The notes: generated by a model not told the origin, from the letters alone. A DNA stretch of 64,000 bases from Escarpia spicata (GCA_963995525.1 OZ023208.1:23436604-23500603), one strand, 5' to 3'; positions 44,074 through 55,992 are shown, numbered from the stretch's first letter. A program made the numbers and translations.

Positions 44074-45015
44074 ATGGTCAACGATCCCACACGAGTTGAT
44101 TCCGGCAATATCCTTGACCTCATACTCACTTCTAATCCATCGGTAATTGCTAACACTCACACCACTCCCGGCATGAGTGATCATGAAGCTGTGACCTTTA
44201 ACGTAAACCTAAATCCAATCCGTAACAGTAAACCACCACACAAAGTGTTCCAATATAAATCTGCAAACTGGGATAAGCTTAAAGATGACATAAAACAACT
44301 AACAACAACATACTTTGACACGAACCCAAATTCAACACATGTCAACACAAATTGGAACTTTTTCCGGAACAGTCTTACTTCATTAGTCAACAATAATATC
44401 CCCAGCCGCAACACCAAAGCAAAAACCCACCTCCCCTGGATAACACGTGAAATAATAAGAATGCAAAGAAAACGCAACAAAAGCCATAAAAAAGCAAAAC
44501 AAACTGGACGTAATAGTGACTGGGAAAGGTTTAGGCAACTCCGAAAACAAGCCACTAAAGCTGCAACCAAATCCTACTTACACTATCTAAACAATCACAT
44601 TGGAGACAGCCTAAAAACAAACCCAAAACAATTCTGGCCATTCATTAAAGCAAACAAACGAGAATACATTGGTATCCCTACACTGCAAGCAAACGACCAA
44701 CCAATCACAAATGATCACGACAAAGCAAATACACTTAACAACCAATTTAGTTTCGTGTTTACTCAAGAAATCTACCCCATCCCCCAACTAGCTCCATCCA
44801 TCTATCCCGATATGCTCTCCCTCGAAATCGGGATAGACGAAGTAATTAAGCAACTGAAAAACCTAAACCAAAATACAGCTACATGCCCCGACGAACTCCC
44901 AGCCAGAGTCCTTAAAGAGACTGCAGTGGAAATTGCCCCCCCCCCATCATCACACACATTTTCCAGCAGTCATACAACACTTGCAAACTCCCAGATGACT
45001 GGCTCCAAGCACTAG
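44074..45015 (+). CDS. LINE D endonuclease end and RT N-terminus, right arm
   Basis: 313 codons: LDLILTSNP, GMSDHEAVTF, the basic linker, KQFWPFIKANKREYIGIPTL, FVFTQEIYPI, and the first RT box CPDELPARVLKETAVEI. The frame is lost at a C-rich run near 44940, as in the left arm. Confidence 0.8.
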   Translation: MVNDPTRVDSGNILDLILTSNPSVIANTHTTPGMSDHEAVTFNVNLNPIRNSKPPHKVFQYKSANWDKLKDDIKQLTTTYFDTNPNSTHVNTNWNFFRNSLTSLVNNNIPSRNTKAKTHLPWITREIIRMQRKRNKSHKKAKQTGRNSDWERFRQLRKQATKAATKSYLHYLNNHIGDSLKTNPKQFWPFIKANKREYIGIPTLQANDQPITNDHDKANTLNNQFSFVFTQEIYPIPQLAPSIYPDMLSLEIGIDEVIKQLKNLNQNTATCPDELPARVLKETAVEIAPPPSSHTFSSSHTTLANSQMTGSKH

Positions 45016-45078
45016 TAACACCAATACACAAAAAAGACACAAATCAGATCCTGCTAATTATAGACCAATTTCGTTAAC

Positions 45079-45909
45079 ATGCATCCTCTGCAAAGTTATG
45101 GAGCACATCATTCTAAGCAACATGTGGAAACACACAAACACAACATCATCATCCACTTCCAACATGGATTCCAACCAGGTCTGTCTTGTGAATCCCAACT
45201 CATCGAGACAGTCGACGACTGGATGACTGCTATGAACAATAAGACACAAATAGATGCCATCCTACTCGATTTCGCCAAAGACTTCGACAAAGTCCCCCAT
45301 AAACGCCTCCTATCCAAATTAGCTTTCTATGGAATAACTGGAAACACACAAATCTGGATCAAATCGTTTCTATCCAATCGCAAACAGAGAGTCTCTCTAT
45401 CTAAATGTGTGCATCTCCCAATAACAAACAAAACAAAACCCAGACTACATTCATATTCACTCTTTGGCATGCCACTCTCTCCCGCCTCTAGCCACACATA
45501 TCTTGGAATAAAATTTGATTCTAAACTAACCTGGGCTAACCATATCACTGACATAGCTTCCAAATATTCAAAAGTCTTAGGCATGATCAAACGAACCCTC
45601 GGACCATGCAAACCTGAAGTAAAAGAAACAGCCTATAACATGCTAATCCGACCAAAACTCGAGTATGCCTCTCCCATATGGAACCCACACACTGCCACCC
45701 AAATTAAACACCTTGAAAGAGTACAAAACTGTGCTGCCAGATTTGTCAGAAATGACCACAGACGCCAAACAAACGCAGCAGACCTAATAGCCACCCTTGG
45801 ATGGTCAACTCTTGAACGACGACGCATTAGCAAACAAGCCATGACATTTTACAAAATATTAAATAACATAATCAACATCACACCCCCACCAGGTCTACTA
45901 ACACAGTAA
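45079..45909 (+). CDS. LINE D RT remainder with internal deletion, right arm
   Basis: 276 codons. HGFQPGLSCESQLIETVDDW, LLDFAKDFDKVPHKRLL, NRKQRVSL, then SKCVHLPITNKTK without GVPQGS or F/YADD, then SSHTYLGIKF, RPKLEYASPIWNPHTATQ and LERRRISKQAMTFYKI. AAATAAACAAACAAAC forms the 3' tail downstream. Confidence 0.82.
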   Translation: MHPLQSYGAHHSKQHVETHKHNIIIHFQHGFQPGLSCESQLIETVDDWMTAMNNKTQIDAILLDFAKDFDKVPHKRLLSKLAFYGITGNTQIWIKSFLSNRKQRVSLSKCVHLPITNKTKPRLHSYSLFGMPLSPASSHTYLGIKFDSKLTWANHITDIASKYSKVLGMIKRTLGPCKPEVKETAYNMLIRPKLEYASPIWNPHTATQIKHLERVQNCAARFVRNDHRRQTNAADLIATLGWSTLERRRISKQAMTFYKILNNIINITPPPGLLTQ

Positions 45910-46130
45910 AAACACCGTGGCCACTACGTAGCCCCTAGGTGCCGCATCAATGCAGCAGTGTTCTCTTTCTACCCCCGAGCATTTCGAATCTGGAATATGA
46001 TTCCACCACCGATTACTGAACTAGAAAGCCCCATAGCGTTTCAAACAGCGATCATGAACCTCCCTTTCACCACACCCAATCATCTAAAGTGCCTATAAAA
46101 TAAACAAACAAACTACACACAACGCATGCG

Positions 46131-46895
46131 CACAAACAAGCACCACACAACTCCTGCGTTAGCTCAAGTTTGGGCTGTTTGGAGTAAATCACCTAAGACC
46201 TAAGACCCCTATTCTTCACGAACTGCACTGGCTACCTATTCAACAGCGCATTGTATTCAAGATCGCTGTTGTTACATACAGGTTACTGCACGAAGACCTC
46301 TCGCCTGTCTACATGCAGAAGCTCGTGCGTGTCTACATGCCAGCCAGACGTCTTCGGTCTGCTGACTCGAACGCACTAGTTGTTCCGAGAACACGCAGCA
46401 GAGCCGGTGACTGTACATTTGCTCACGCAGCGACAGCAGTCTGGAACGCTCTGCCGTCAAGTATTACAAGCAAAACATCACTGGAATCATCTAAATCTGT
46501 CTTGAAGACTCACCTGTTCACTGCAACGTATATGCAACTCTGACCCTTACCAACACTGTTTTACCATAGTTGATTGATGTTTAACGTTTATTTATTATTT
46601 ATTTATTTTAGTCTAATTTATTGATGCTTACATTAATTTTAGTTTATTTATTAAAAGTAATAATAATATGATCTTAACTATTTTATTTTATGATATTTTA
46701 CATCACATTCCTTTTCTACTTCTACTATATTTATTGTTTTAATTATTACTATTATTATCAGTTCATTTTATCTATGATATAACAACTATTGTTTTATTCA
46801 AATGCATTATTTTTAACATACACTTGTTTATTGTTGTAAAGCGCTGTGAACAATATTGGATGTGGCGCTTAACAAAATACAATATTATTATTATT
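46131..46895 (+). mobile_element. L2-type LINE, 3' part, right arm
   Basis: PILHELHWLPIQQR, then ORF 46313-46543 (YMPARRLRSADSNALVVPR, AATAVWNALPSS, SVLKTHLFTA). The 3' UTR ends GTAAAGCGCTGTGAACAATA and (ATT)n at about 46895. Confidence 0.85.
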
Positions 46896-46904
46896 ATATC
46901 ATCT

Positions 46905-47400
46905 GTGGGTCACCGTGTGGCTCCTGAGACCAAAGTCTGATGGACACAGGCGGTTGCAGGTAGGGCATGGAACATCCGTAGACTTGAAATGGGACGTTGC
47001 TGTCACTCTGTAACGCGTCTTACGTGCTGCTGAGAGGCGATGGCGACGGTCATCCTCAAGACTTGCTGCTGCTCTAATGGACAGTGTGCACCAGTTGGTT
47101 CTGTCAGTAGCCGCTTTCTCCAGTTGTCGAGGCTGACGAATTGCCCATTTCAGATTCGTATCTTAGGGCGTCCTTGCCTACGAATTCCGTGTGTCAGCTC
47201 CCAGTAGAACAGGTGCTTTGGAATTCGTGCTTCGACCATGCGTATAACATGACCGGTCCATCGAAGCTGGGCTCATAAGATATTAGCTCCGATGCGCGTG
47301 GTGTTGGCTCTGTAAAGGACGTCTTGATTGGTGATCCTGCCCTGCGGCGTATCCGCGTTATGGAGCAAAGAGAGCGTGTATGGAACTGTTCTAGCTTCCA
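46905..47400 (-). mobile_element. RTE-type LINE 3' end with C2H2 finger, right arm
   Basis: Mirror of 12765-13250. The CPTCNRLC...HTVTHR finger lies near 46912-46980 on the minus strand. The RITNQDVLYRAN segment is near 47320. Confidence 0.75.
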
Positions 47401-47404
47401 TTTG

Positions 47405-47690
47405 CATTACCACCACCAACACCACAACCACCAACACCACAACCACCAACACCACAACCACCAACACTACAACCACCACCAACACACCACCACCACACCA
47501 CAACCACCACCAACACCAACACCAACACCACCATCATCACCACCACCACCACCACCACCACCACCACCACCACCACCACCACCACCACCACCACCACCAC
47601 CACCACCGCCACTACCACCAAATCCGCCACCACCAAATCCGCCACCACCACCACCAACACCACCACCACACACCGATACATTTTGTATAA
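47405..47690. repeat. (ACC)n microsatellite
   Basis: Mirror of the left GGT tract with fewer core units and different interruptions. Pro-, Thr- and His-rich frames across it are artefacts of the repeat. Confidence 0.97.
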
Positions 47691-48004
47691 AATTAGCCAA
47701 CCGGTGGATGAATACATTGATTAGTGAAGTTGGGTAAACACGAGTAAACAGACGAACAACAACATTTTGTGATTACGCAAAATGCTAACATGTATCATGC
47801 AGCATTCATGGGCATAACAAATGTTTCGCCAAGACGAACGATACTTCATGGGGTCACTTATGAATCCCTGAACGAAAGGCGCCCTTTAAACATGATACAT
47901 ACCTATGCTAGCTCAAGAGCAGTTAGATAACTTCCACCGCATTGAGCTTCCATTTGGAATACCAGATTTATTTAATTTATACGAATTTACGTGATATTCA
48001 GATA

Positions 48005-48348
48005 CAATGCGTGTGCGTGCGTGCGTGTGCGTGTGGGTATGGGTGTGTGCGTGTGCGTGTGCGTGTGCGTGTGCGTGCGCGTGCGTGTGCGTGTGGGTGT
48101 GTGCGTGTGCGTGAGTGTGTGCGTGTACGTGAGTGTGTGCGTGCGTGTGCGTGTGGGTATGGGTGTGTGCGTGTGCGTGTGCGTGTGCGTGTGCGTGTGC
48201 GTGCGTGTGCGTGTGGGTGTGTGCGTGTGCGTGTGGGTGAGTGTGTGCGTGCGTGTGTGTGTTACACCCTTTGATGGTTTGAGTACAAAAAAGGATCAAT
48301 GGCAAGAGTCAACATGGGTAAAGAAAATGGTGAACAACCAAGGTTAAC

Positions 48349-48417
<69 letters not shown>

Positions 48418-48450
48418 TGTGCGTGCGTGCGTGCGTACGTGTGTGTATAC
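48005..48450. repeat. (GTGTGC)n and (TG)n microsatellites
   Basis: The mixed GTGC/GTGT tract is 48005-48265, and the purer TG tract is 48355-48440. They are separated by the same 90-bp unique spacer as in the left arm. The first is about 100 bp longer than its mirror. Confidence 0.95.
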
Positions 48451-48459
48451 CTGGTAGAT

Positions 48460-49580
48460 CTTTTGTTTTACAGGGGTAACTGGAATGATCTCTGGAGCCT
48501 TCTGCATGGCAAAATTACATTAACAAAATAACTATGCATGCAATGCACCCTATTGTTAGTTGATTGCAGCCAATTGTTGGCAAAATGACGATCTCTGGGA
48601 CTATACAGATTACAATTGTGGAACCTTAGTAGGCGTTAATGCCAAACATGGCAGGTAAATAGGATTGCTTTTTTAATTCATGTGAATAGTGCAGTTTTTT
48701 CTGTCCAAAGTATAGATTGGGTCTTACTGAGTAAAATATATATTGAACTTGTTTCTCCCAGCCCCCCCCGTTTCAATGGTTAAAAAAAAATTGTCCGCCA
48801 TTCCTAGTGTGACAGACGCGACGTTTTGAGGGACGGAATTGATTAATGCTTAGCTACTCGTTAACTGCAAATCACTGAATAATGATTTTGTATCTATCAA
48901 TTGCAAATGGGTCAAGCACTGTATAGTATATTTGTCATATTCTCTCCTTTTATTTTTTTTGGGAAAATAGGGTGAGACAGACACGACATAAAGGGACGGA
49001 ATTTTTTTTCGCAGATTTCCCAAAATAAATTCTGCATTACTCATAATGTTTGTTATATTTATTTTTCTAGAAATCAACTGAGGAATGTTTCTGTGACATA
49101 AACATATTTTTAAAATGTTTTAGTTAAGTTTTAGCTAATATAATGTTTTTCAGAGAGATTCTAGTACATCTACCGCCCAAAACTACAGTCTTTTGAAAAA
49201 CAATGCCAGATTCTCATCGCAATAACTCAGCAATGGGAGTAGACAGTTAGATTTTTTTACCCACATATACCTTGGTGTATATATTCAATAAAATAAAATA
49301 AGTGGAGGCCTGCAGATATTCCCGTAATTTTTGTTTTTAGATTTGAAATGCTGTCGTCAGAAGTTGTTACATATTTATGCCAAAATATCCACATTGTTAG
49401 GTCTTCAAATAGCTACGCAATAGGCAAATCTCGAAGAAACTTACTAAAGTAATCTTTACTGACAGCTAAGACCATGGTTTATCCCTAACAAAAAATAAAT
49501 ATTGGATATTAATTTAAATAACTGAATGGCAAAGATTTAGAAAATGAAACTGTTCCATTTTTTGTGACTTCACTCATATA
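48460..49580. other. Non-coding mirrored segment
   Basis: Counterpart of 10680-11790. No gene or mobile element recognised, apart from the short GGGACGGAATT internal repeat (near 48830 and 48995). Confidence 0.5.
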
Positions 49581-49584
49581 TGTA

Positions 49585-49591
49585 ATGTATG

Positions 49592-49625
<34 letters not shown>

Positions 49626-49690
49626 TGTATGTATGTATGTATGTATGTATGTATGTATGTATGTATGTATGTATGTATGTATATATATGT
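49585..49690. repeat. (ATGT)n microsatellite at left-arm deletion breakpoint
   Basis: About 22 units here, but only a few at the matching left-arm site (10643-10672), where the repeat abuts the cut RTE element. Confidence 0.93.
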
Positions 49691-50486
49691 ATATAAATAT
49701 ATTATAAAACATTCGTTCTCTGTTTGTCTGTGCACCAACATCTCCGTCAGGTTTGCATGTATCGAGCTGAAATTTTGCATGTGATATACCGGGCCCATTG
49801 GGATGGTTCGTAGTTTTAGACATTTTTGAAATTTGTCCGGGTTGTGGAGAATTTTAGGGCTCAATATTTCAAAAGTCTGTACGTGGAGTTTTTTTTATAT
49901 CATCGTAACGATAATTATGTCATCTACAAATATGTCGCTGGATGTATAAAGAAATTTTGAATAGTTTTAAAGTTACTGACGTTTGAAAATCCTCAGCGCT
50001 TAACATGCACTAGGTCTACTTGTCGTTGGTCACGTCCGCACGCTTACAACTAGCGCCCTCTTTCACATTTCATTTATTTCCTCTAGATGGAGCTATGTGT
50101 CATTTTGTCATTTAGCGTCGAAATGATCCCCCGTCAAGTTAGTGTATTATAAAAATTGAGTGTCAAAAGTTATATTGGATATCTAGGAACACAACACACC
50201 TGTATTTTAAAACATTTCGTTGTCTGTTTGTTTGTGCACCCACATCTCCGTTAGTTTTGCATGTATCGGGCTGAAATTATTTTCAACCCAGTATCCGCTG
50301 TTGCTGGTTACGTCAGTTAGACTTGTTACCGATTGAGATAGAGATTTCTGGCAAAAGGTTGTCCTAACAGTGACAAGTTACCAATTATTAATGCGGGTAG
50401 GCTGGAAACATTTGGGATGGATTTGGGGTGTCTGGTACATATGACTGCCTTTTCCCCCCGGGCAACACCGCGTAATTCAGCTAGTA
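49690..50486 (+). mobile_element. Non-autonomous Helitron-like element
   Basis: The 5' side reads ATTATAAAACATTCGTTCTC, TGTTTGTCTGTGCACC and ATGTATCGAGCTGAAATT. A second head-like copy lies near 50205-50275. The 3' end is CCCCCCGGGCAACACCGCGT and then AATTCAGCTAGT at 50475-50486, a hairpin-forming GC run plus CTAG end followed by T, as in Helitrons. There is no Rep/Hel gene. The right arm only keeps it, since the left arm has deleted this region. Confidence 0.72.
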
Positions 50487-50660
<174 letters not shown>

Positions 50661-50733
50661 AATTCAATTGTTACTGGGCTCTCATTTGTACCTTTATCTT
50701 TTAATTCACTAAGATACGTTGTTGCTGTAGCAG

Positions 50734-51716
50734 GTGATTCCGAAGAGATTCAACGGTGAAGTTGATTTCTACCGCGGTTGGAACGACTACAAGAACGGCT
50801 TTGGATGCGTGTTCATGGAATATTGGTGGGGGGAGTACCATTGCCTTGCTTTTCCCTGTTAGGAACCCATTGTGGTAGCGTAAATTTTTTACAATATTAT
50901 GTCAATATCGGCGAACTATGCATGGCCACGCAACAAAATGTACTTGTTCATTGGAGGAAACGACAAACTTCATCAAGTCACCTCGCAATAATCTCAACAC
51001 CTTCGGGTTGACCTCAGCGACTTCGGTGAGAATTCTCGTTACGCGAAATATTCAAACTTCGGTATCGCCACGATGCGGGGAAATATAGGGCTTCCATCGG
51101 AGGGTATTCGGGGAACGCAGGTAGGCTTATTTCGCTGACAAACTTGTTGCAAATGCACATTAGAGTTTACCAAGGGATCTGCTGCTGGATCCTGAAAAGA
51201 TGATTTTGAAACCGACAGTGGCGTCGGAGTGAAGCGTAATTCCAGTTGAGGTTTGACAGTGACAGTAGCTCTGCATATAATTCAATGTAATGCATCTAAA
51301 ACGAAAGTGAAACTGAACACACAATGGATACATTTAACAAACATATTCAAAGGGATTGTTTTGGCTATAGCACTTTCGATATTATTGGAAATTAACAGTA
51401 CGACTGTTGTACTAATACATATAAATTATACAAGTATCACACCATCAACATATTAGTTATTGTTAACAACTATCATAATGGTATGTTGTAGGCGACTCTT
51501 TTGGTTTTATGAATGGTATCCGGTTCTCAACATAGGGTGCCGACCATGATACGAACAGTGGGTCTTGTGCACATATCTTCATACGGCAACAACCTGAACG
51601 GGCCGTACAAACACGGAGTCACCACCGCCTACGCCGTCAGCATGTGTTGGAAAACCTGGCGCGGTTACTACTACTCGCTGAAGACGAGCGAGATGAAGAT
51701 CAGACCAGCGAATTAA
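50734..51716 (+). pseudogene. Third FReD copy, compact and inactivated
   Basis: All three FReD exons lie within 1 kb: 50734-50830, 50957-51120 and 51492-51716. Introns are short (126 and 371 bp), without the LINE insertions of the arm copies. Several lesions are visible. The exon-a donor GT is replaced by GG. A TAA interrupts exon b after VTSQ, and exon b is one base short. An in-frame TAG follows FST in the last exon, and a deletion before NLNGPY shifts the frame. It keeps the family-typical GNDKLHQ where both arm copies have GIDK. Exon a differs from the arm copies at about 10 of 97 bases, so it is an older paralogue. Confidence 0.9.
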
Positions 51717-51890
51717 CACAATTTAACGCCTGGAAAGGAACGTATATATTACGTGTTAATCAAGATAATATTTCTTGTTTGATCAGGAAGTTTTGTTTTG
51801 TTTCGCCTACAAAACTTAAATAGTGCCGGAAATGTTACCAGCAAAGTCGCTGTCAGGAATACGAATAGAATTATTCTTGTTAACAAGATT
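51717..51890 (+). other. 3' flank of third FReD copy
   Basis: Similar to 40865-41060, with AATTTAACGCCTGGAAAGGA and GATCAGGAAGTTTTGTTTTG. It ends where LINE B relic sequence begins. Confidence 0.6.
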
Positions 51891-52331
51891 TAAAAAGATT
51901 TGACAAGATTGCCACCCAGAGAATTAACTCTAGATGGCAGGTGGACAAGGAAGTCTTTTGGCTGATCGAGAATCCAACCCTTTTTATGTACGTGTATGCC
52001 GCCAATCTGAGATAGGTGCCGATTTTATTTTTAAACATATTCACACTACTAGCACCCACACAATCAGCAGATAATCTATTCCATTCATTTATAGTCCTTT
52101 GTGAAAATGAACACTTTCTTATATATAATCTACACTGCTCCTGTACTAATGTAACTTCATGTCCTCTAGTCCTTCTTTCTTTCTTAACTGAAAATTTTAA
52201 ACACTTCTATCTGATCTCCTCTCAATCTCCTGGTGTCTAGTGTTGTTAAATCACATTCTTTTAGGCGTATTTTGTAACTATGATTCCTCAGTTTTGGTAT
52301 CATTTTAGTCGCTCTCCTCTGTACTCTTTCT

Positions 52332-52411
<80 letters not shown>

Positions 52412-52436
52412 TCTTGCGATATGGCCTCCACGCTTG
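51890..52436 (-). mobile_element. LINE B relic near third FReD copy
   Basis: The minus strand has LERVQRRATKMIPKLRNHSY, IRLKECDLTTLDTRRLRGDQ and a 3' end with the TTGCCACCCAGAGAATTAA box. It is more diverged than the arm copies of LINE B. A TA tract (52333-52406) has expanded inside the codons preceding LERVQRR. Confidence 0.78.
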
Positions 52437-52680
52437 TAATAATAATAGTATTTTACTTTTTTAAGCGCCACTTCCAATGTTGTTCACAACGCTTTACAAC
52501 AATATACAAACGGACGTTAAAAATAATGCATTTGAATAAAAACAATAGTTGTTATCTCACAGATAAAATGAACTAATAATAATAGTAATTAAGACAATAA
52601 ATATAGTAGAAGCAGAAAAGGAATGTGATATAAAATATCATAACATAAAATAGTTAAGATCATATTATTATTATTTCAGT
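52437..52680 (-). mobile_element. L2-type LINE 3' UTR relic
   Basis: Matches the 3' UTR of the split L2-type LINE (13260-13500): TTAAGCGCCACTTCCAATGT, GTTCACAACGCTTTACAACA and AAATAATGCATTTGAATAAA. The coding end is absent. Confidence 0.75.
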
Positions 52681-53523
52681 AAATCGGACATTTATACGTA
52701 AATTGGATTAAAATGTAACAAAAAGAATACTTTCCATTGATATTAATAACCATGTTTTAATGAAACGTTAAGTTTCTGAAATGTCATTGCATGCGATTTA
52801 TGCGTAAATTAGAGGGTATTGTAATATCAGTAAGTTGTGCGTAAACTGGGCGTCTCAGGGTATTATGGAATTGTGTATAAATATGAATATTTCTGAGTTA
52901 TGAAAATGGTTACAGATCAGCTTTATTTTCAAATGCATTGCACATGTGCTCGTAAATCAATGACATTGTTATTAATATATATTTAATGTGTTACATTAAA
53001 TATATTATATGTGGACATAAAATTATTAAATAATTATATGTAAATTCAAATGTTTGTGGTTTTATGGGTGTGGTAGATAGAAGAAAAGGTTTACTAATTT
53101 GTTGTTCTTGACGAAATATTATGTGGTCATACAATATATATTTTTATGGTGCAAAGAACCTTGCATATAGGCAGTAAATACATCTTATTTTATTACAAAT
53201 ATTTTATTATATTATTAAAAACAGAAACAATATTCACAAGTATAAGAACCAGAACTTAGCATTGTATTTTCTTCAAATGTTTTACCGTGGCCTTGGTGAC
53301 GGAGGCATGCGTGATGAATTTACTATTTGTGATCTTCGGCCTTGATGGTGGAACATTTAGTATTATAAATAAAATACCTATTTTGATTTATAATGTGTTC
53401 CAGTTCTAACATCTACATATATACATGGATTAAATAAAACGTGTACATTGTGTAGATGAAGTGACTGACAATATTTGAGAACACTGCTGGTGCCGCTACT
53501 GTCGCTGCTCTCACCGCTGGTAA
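52681..53523. other. AT-rich stretch, no gene seen
   Basis: Right-arm-specific, with no recognisable reading frame or repeat family. A TTAATGTGTTACATTAA inverted repeat lies near 52982. Confidence 0.5.
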
Positions 53524-53913
53524 TAATGCTTCTATAATTACATATAGCATTTACAAACATTTTTATAACAAACAGCGTTGTGTGAGATCTATCAAGTTGG
53601 AGTGGGTTAGTTAAAATACATTATATATATATATATAATTATATATATACACATTATACAACAGTCCTCCATTCGCTAATCGGAAATATGAGAGCTGATC
53701 CTTTGCGCAATACCTTTCTCTGTGACTTTTGACAGATGGCTTATGTTGTTTAATGCTTCTATTATTACATATAGCATTTACAAACATTTTTATAACAAAC
53801 AGCGTTGTGTGACATCTGTTAAGTTGGAGTGGGTTAGTTAGAATATATGATATGAATATATATATAATTATATATATATATATATTCATATAATTTATTA
53901 TATATATATAATA

Positions 53914-53957
<44 letters not shown>

Positions 53958-53995
53958 TATGTGTATATAATAATAATTATTATTATATATATATC
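53524..53995. repeat. Tandem 227-bp duplication with TA hairpins
   Basis: The string from GCTTCTATAATTACATATAG to GGAGTGGGTTAGTTA occurs twice (53526 and 53752 starts). TA-rich inverted repeats lie between and after the copies. The downstream part (from 53557) is repeated again at 63018. Confidence 0.82.
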
Positions 53996-54943
53996 TTCTT
54001 CTTCTTCTTCCTCTTCATCTTTGTCCCACTTTTATGTGGGGTCGATGTATGATGACATTCGCCTCCAAGTCGCTTAGTCGTACACTTCCTCCCCCGACAG
54101 TCCCTTCTCCCTGAGATCTGCCCTCACACCTCCTCTTCGGCCTTCCTCTCCTCCTCTTCCCTTGCACTTTCATTCCCATCGCTCTCCTTCCTACATAATC
54201 CTCCTCTCTTCTCATCACGTGTCCATACCATCTCAACCTACTTTCTTGGACTTTCTTTGATATTTCCCCCACTTTCGTTTTCCTTCTGATTCTTTCGTTT
54301 CTTATCTTGTCAATCTTTGTGGCTCCGCACATCCATCGTAGCATTCGCATTTCTGCGATATCCAACTTCTTTTCCTATGTCTTCTTTGCCGCCCATGTCT
54401 CCGCCCCGTACATCAGTGCTGACCTTACCACTGTCCTGTACACTTTTCCCTTGATCTTCACGTTCATTCTTCTGTCACACAGCACTCCAGATACTCTCTT
54501 CCAGATCTTTCACCCGCTCTGCACTCTATGAGTGACTTTCGCATCCAATTCTCCATCATCCGCCAATGTCGATCCTAGATATTTGAATGTCTTCACTCTT
54601 TTCTCTGTCTCGCCCTGTAACCGGATCTCTAGGTCGTTGTTTTAGTTGCACCTCAGGTATTCCGTCTTCTTTCTACTGATCTTTAGTCCTCGCTCTTCCA
54701 TTGCACTTCTCAATTCCTCGAGCTTCCTTTCCACGTCCTCTCTTCTGGTACCGCACAGCACGATGTTGTCTGCAAACAGCACACATCAGGGGGGCTGTTC
54801 TTGATGCCCCGGCCCAACACATCCATCATCAAGTCAAACAGGTAGGGACTCAGTGAGGACCCCTGGTGCAGCCCCACTCTAACGTTGGTCTTGCCTGTCA
54901 GTCCTACACTGCTCTTGACTTGCGTCCTTGCATCTTCATATGT
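53996..54943 (-). mobile_element. RTE-clade LINE, right arm, 3' half
   Basis: Continues the element seen at 9440-10642: [86 protein letters not shown] and RRRGRPKRR, ending RRMSSYI-type sequence and a GAAGAAGAAG tail at 53996-54015. The RT box is again FADN. It is joined at 54940-54943 to a Kelch exon, with the upstream RT lost. The main open frame is 54015-54365. Confidence 0.88.
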
Positions 54944-54969
54944 CGCCAGGTGTTCGGAGTCCTCGCCAC
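54944..54969 (-). pseudogene. Kelch exon 3 stub, right arm
   Basis: Only 26 bp (GGEDSEHLA) remain after the acceptor. The rest of the blade is replaced by RTE sequence. The left arm has the uncut exon (3127 onward). Confidence 0.85.
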
Positions 54970-55549
54970 CTGCCGGTAGATCATAGTTTAACTTCCGGGT
55001 TCACTATTGTAATGTTGGCGAGTTTTAGGCGCTATTCAATTTGGGATTGTTTACCACATAACATTAATTTATTGCAATAGTTCAGTGTTATACACATGTT
55101 TAGAGCATGTCCATTTGTGTGCGAAGTCTTCGTGCAGTAAATGCAGCGTGGCTGAAAGCTTCCCAGATAAGTCAAAATTGTGTTCGTTTGAACAGGTCTG
55201 CCGGGGAGAAAAGTGTGTTTTAATAAGCGCTTTGAGCAGTCGTGAGGATGAATACTGCGCTATATAAGAACTTACGTTTACTTTAATATACATATGTAGG
55301 GCCTAATCGTTATTGGTTGGCATACATGTGTCATAGAAATCCCTCGATCATTGATGAAATCACAATGTCGAACAATAATAATCGTACTCGATCAACCTCT
55401 ATGTTGATGTTTCAGAAAACGAAATTGAACTATTTTAACACAGTTTTATTGTTATTTAATAAAACCTTAACATCATTTATATGCGCACCGTGGAATTAGC
55501 TCTTCAGCACTGCATTTCAATTCTAAACAGAAAACTATTTTGCGTCTAC

Positions 55550-55992
55550 CTGCAAGCAGTATGCGGTTGTTCCACCCGACTGCTGGAGCGTAGCTGTGAA
55601 CGTTGACCGGTTTGCTCAGTTTCGTCCACGTGTCTGTGGGTGAGCATGTACACGAGTGTGTGTAGTGTGTAGTGTGTAGTGTGTAGTGTGTAGTGTGTAG
55701 TGTGTAGTGTGTAGTGTGTGTTGTGTAGTGTGGACCCTCCAAACACAAATATGCAACCGCTGACACCGACGACAGCGCCGAGTCTGCATTCCTCTGGCAT
55801 ATCCGCCAGAGTGAGCCACTTGTCACACGCCGTGTCGTAGTGCCGAGAGCAGCGAAACGTCGCGTTGTCTGCCTTGATGCCGCCGAACACGGGCTGTATG
55901 GAATGGGGGACAGCTGCGGCATGCCAGCCACGAACTTGTACTTTACCTCATCCAGTCGCTTGACAGATTTGAGGACCGTGAGGTTGTCATTG
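55550..55992 (-). pseudogene. Kelch exon 2, right arm
   Basis: Mirror of 2132-2546 with the same acceptor and donor. Fragments: NDNLTVLKSVKRLDEVKYKF, AGMPQLSP; then FGGIKADNATFRCSRHYDTA, CDKWLTLADMPEECRLGA; then PTDTWTKLSKPVNVHSYAPA. A GTGTAGT-unit microsatellite (55660-55735) is longer than in the left arm and disrupts the blade. The frame change before FGGIK is shared with the left arm. Confidence 0.72.

Larger units (their letters stand above)
42361..46123 (+). mobile_element. LINE D (CR1-type), right arm
   Basis: 3.76 kb, bounded by GCATGCG at 42354-42360 and 46124-46130. The layout is the same as the left copy, including the internal RT deletion. It has an additional loss of about 77 bp in the endonuclease near 43988 that removes the GDFN motif. 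Confidence 0.9.
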
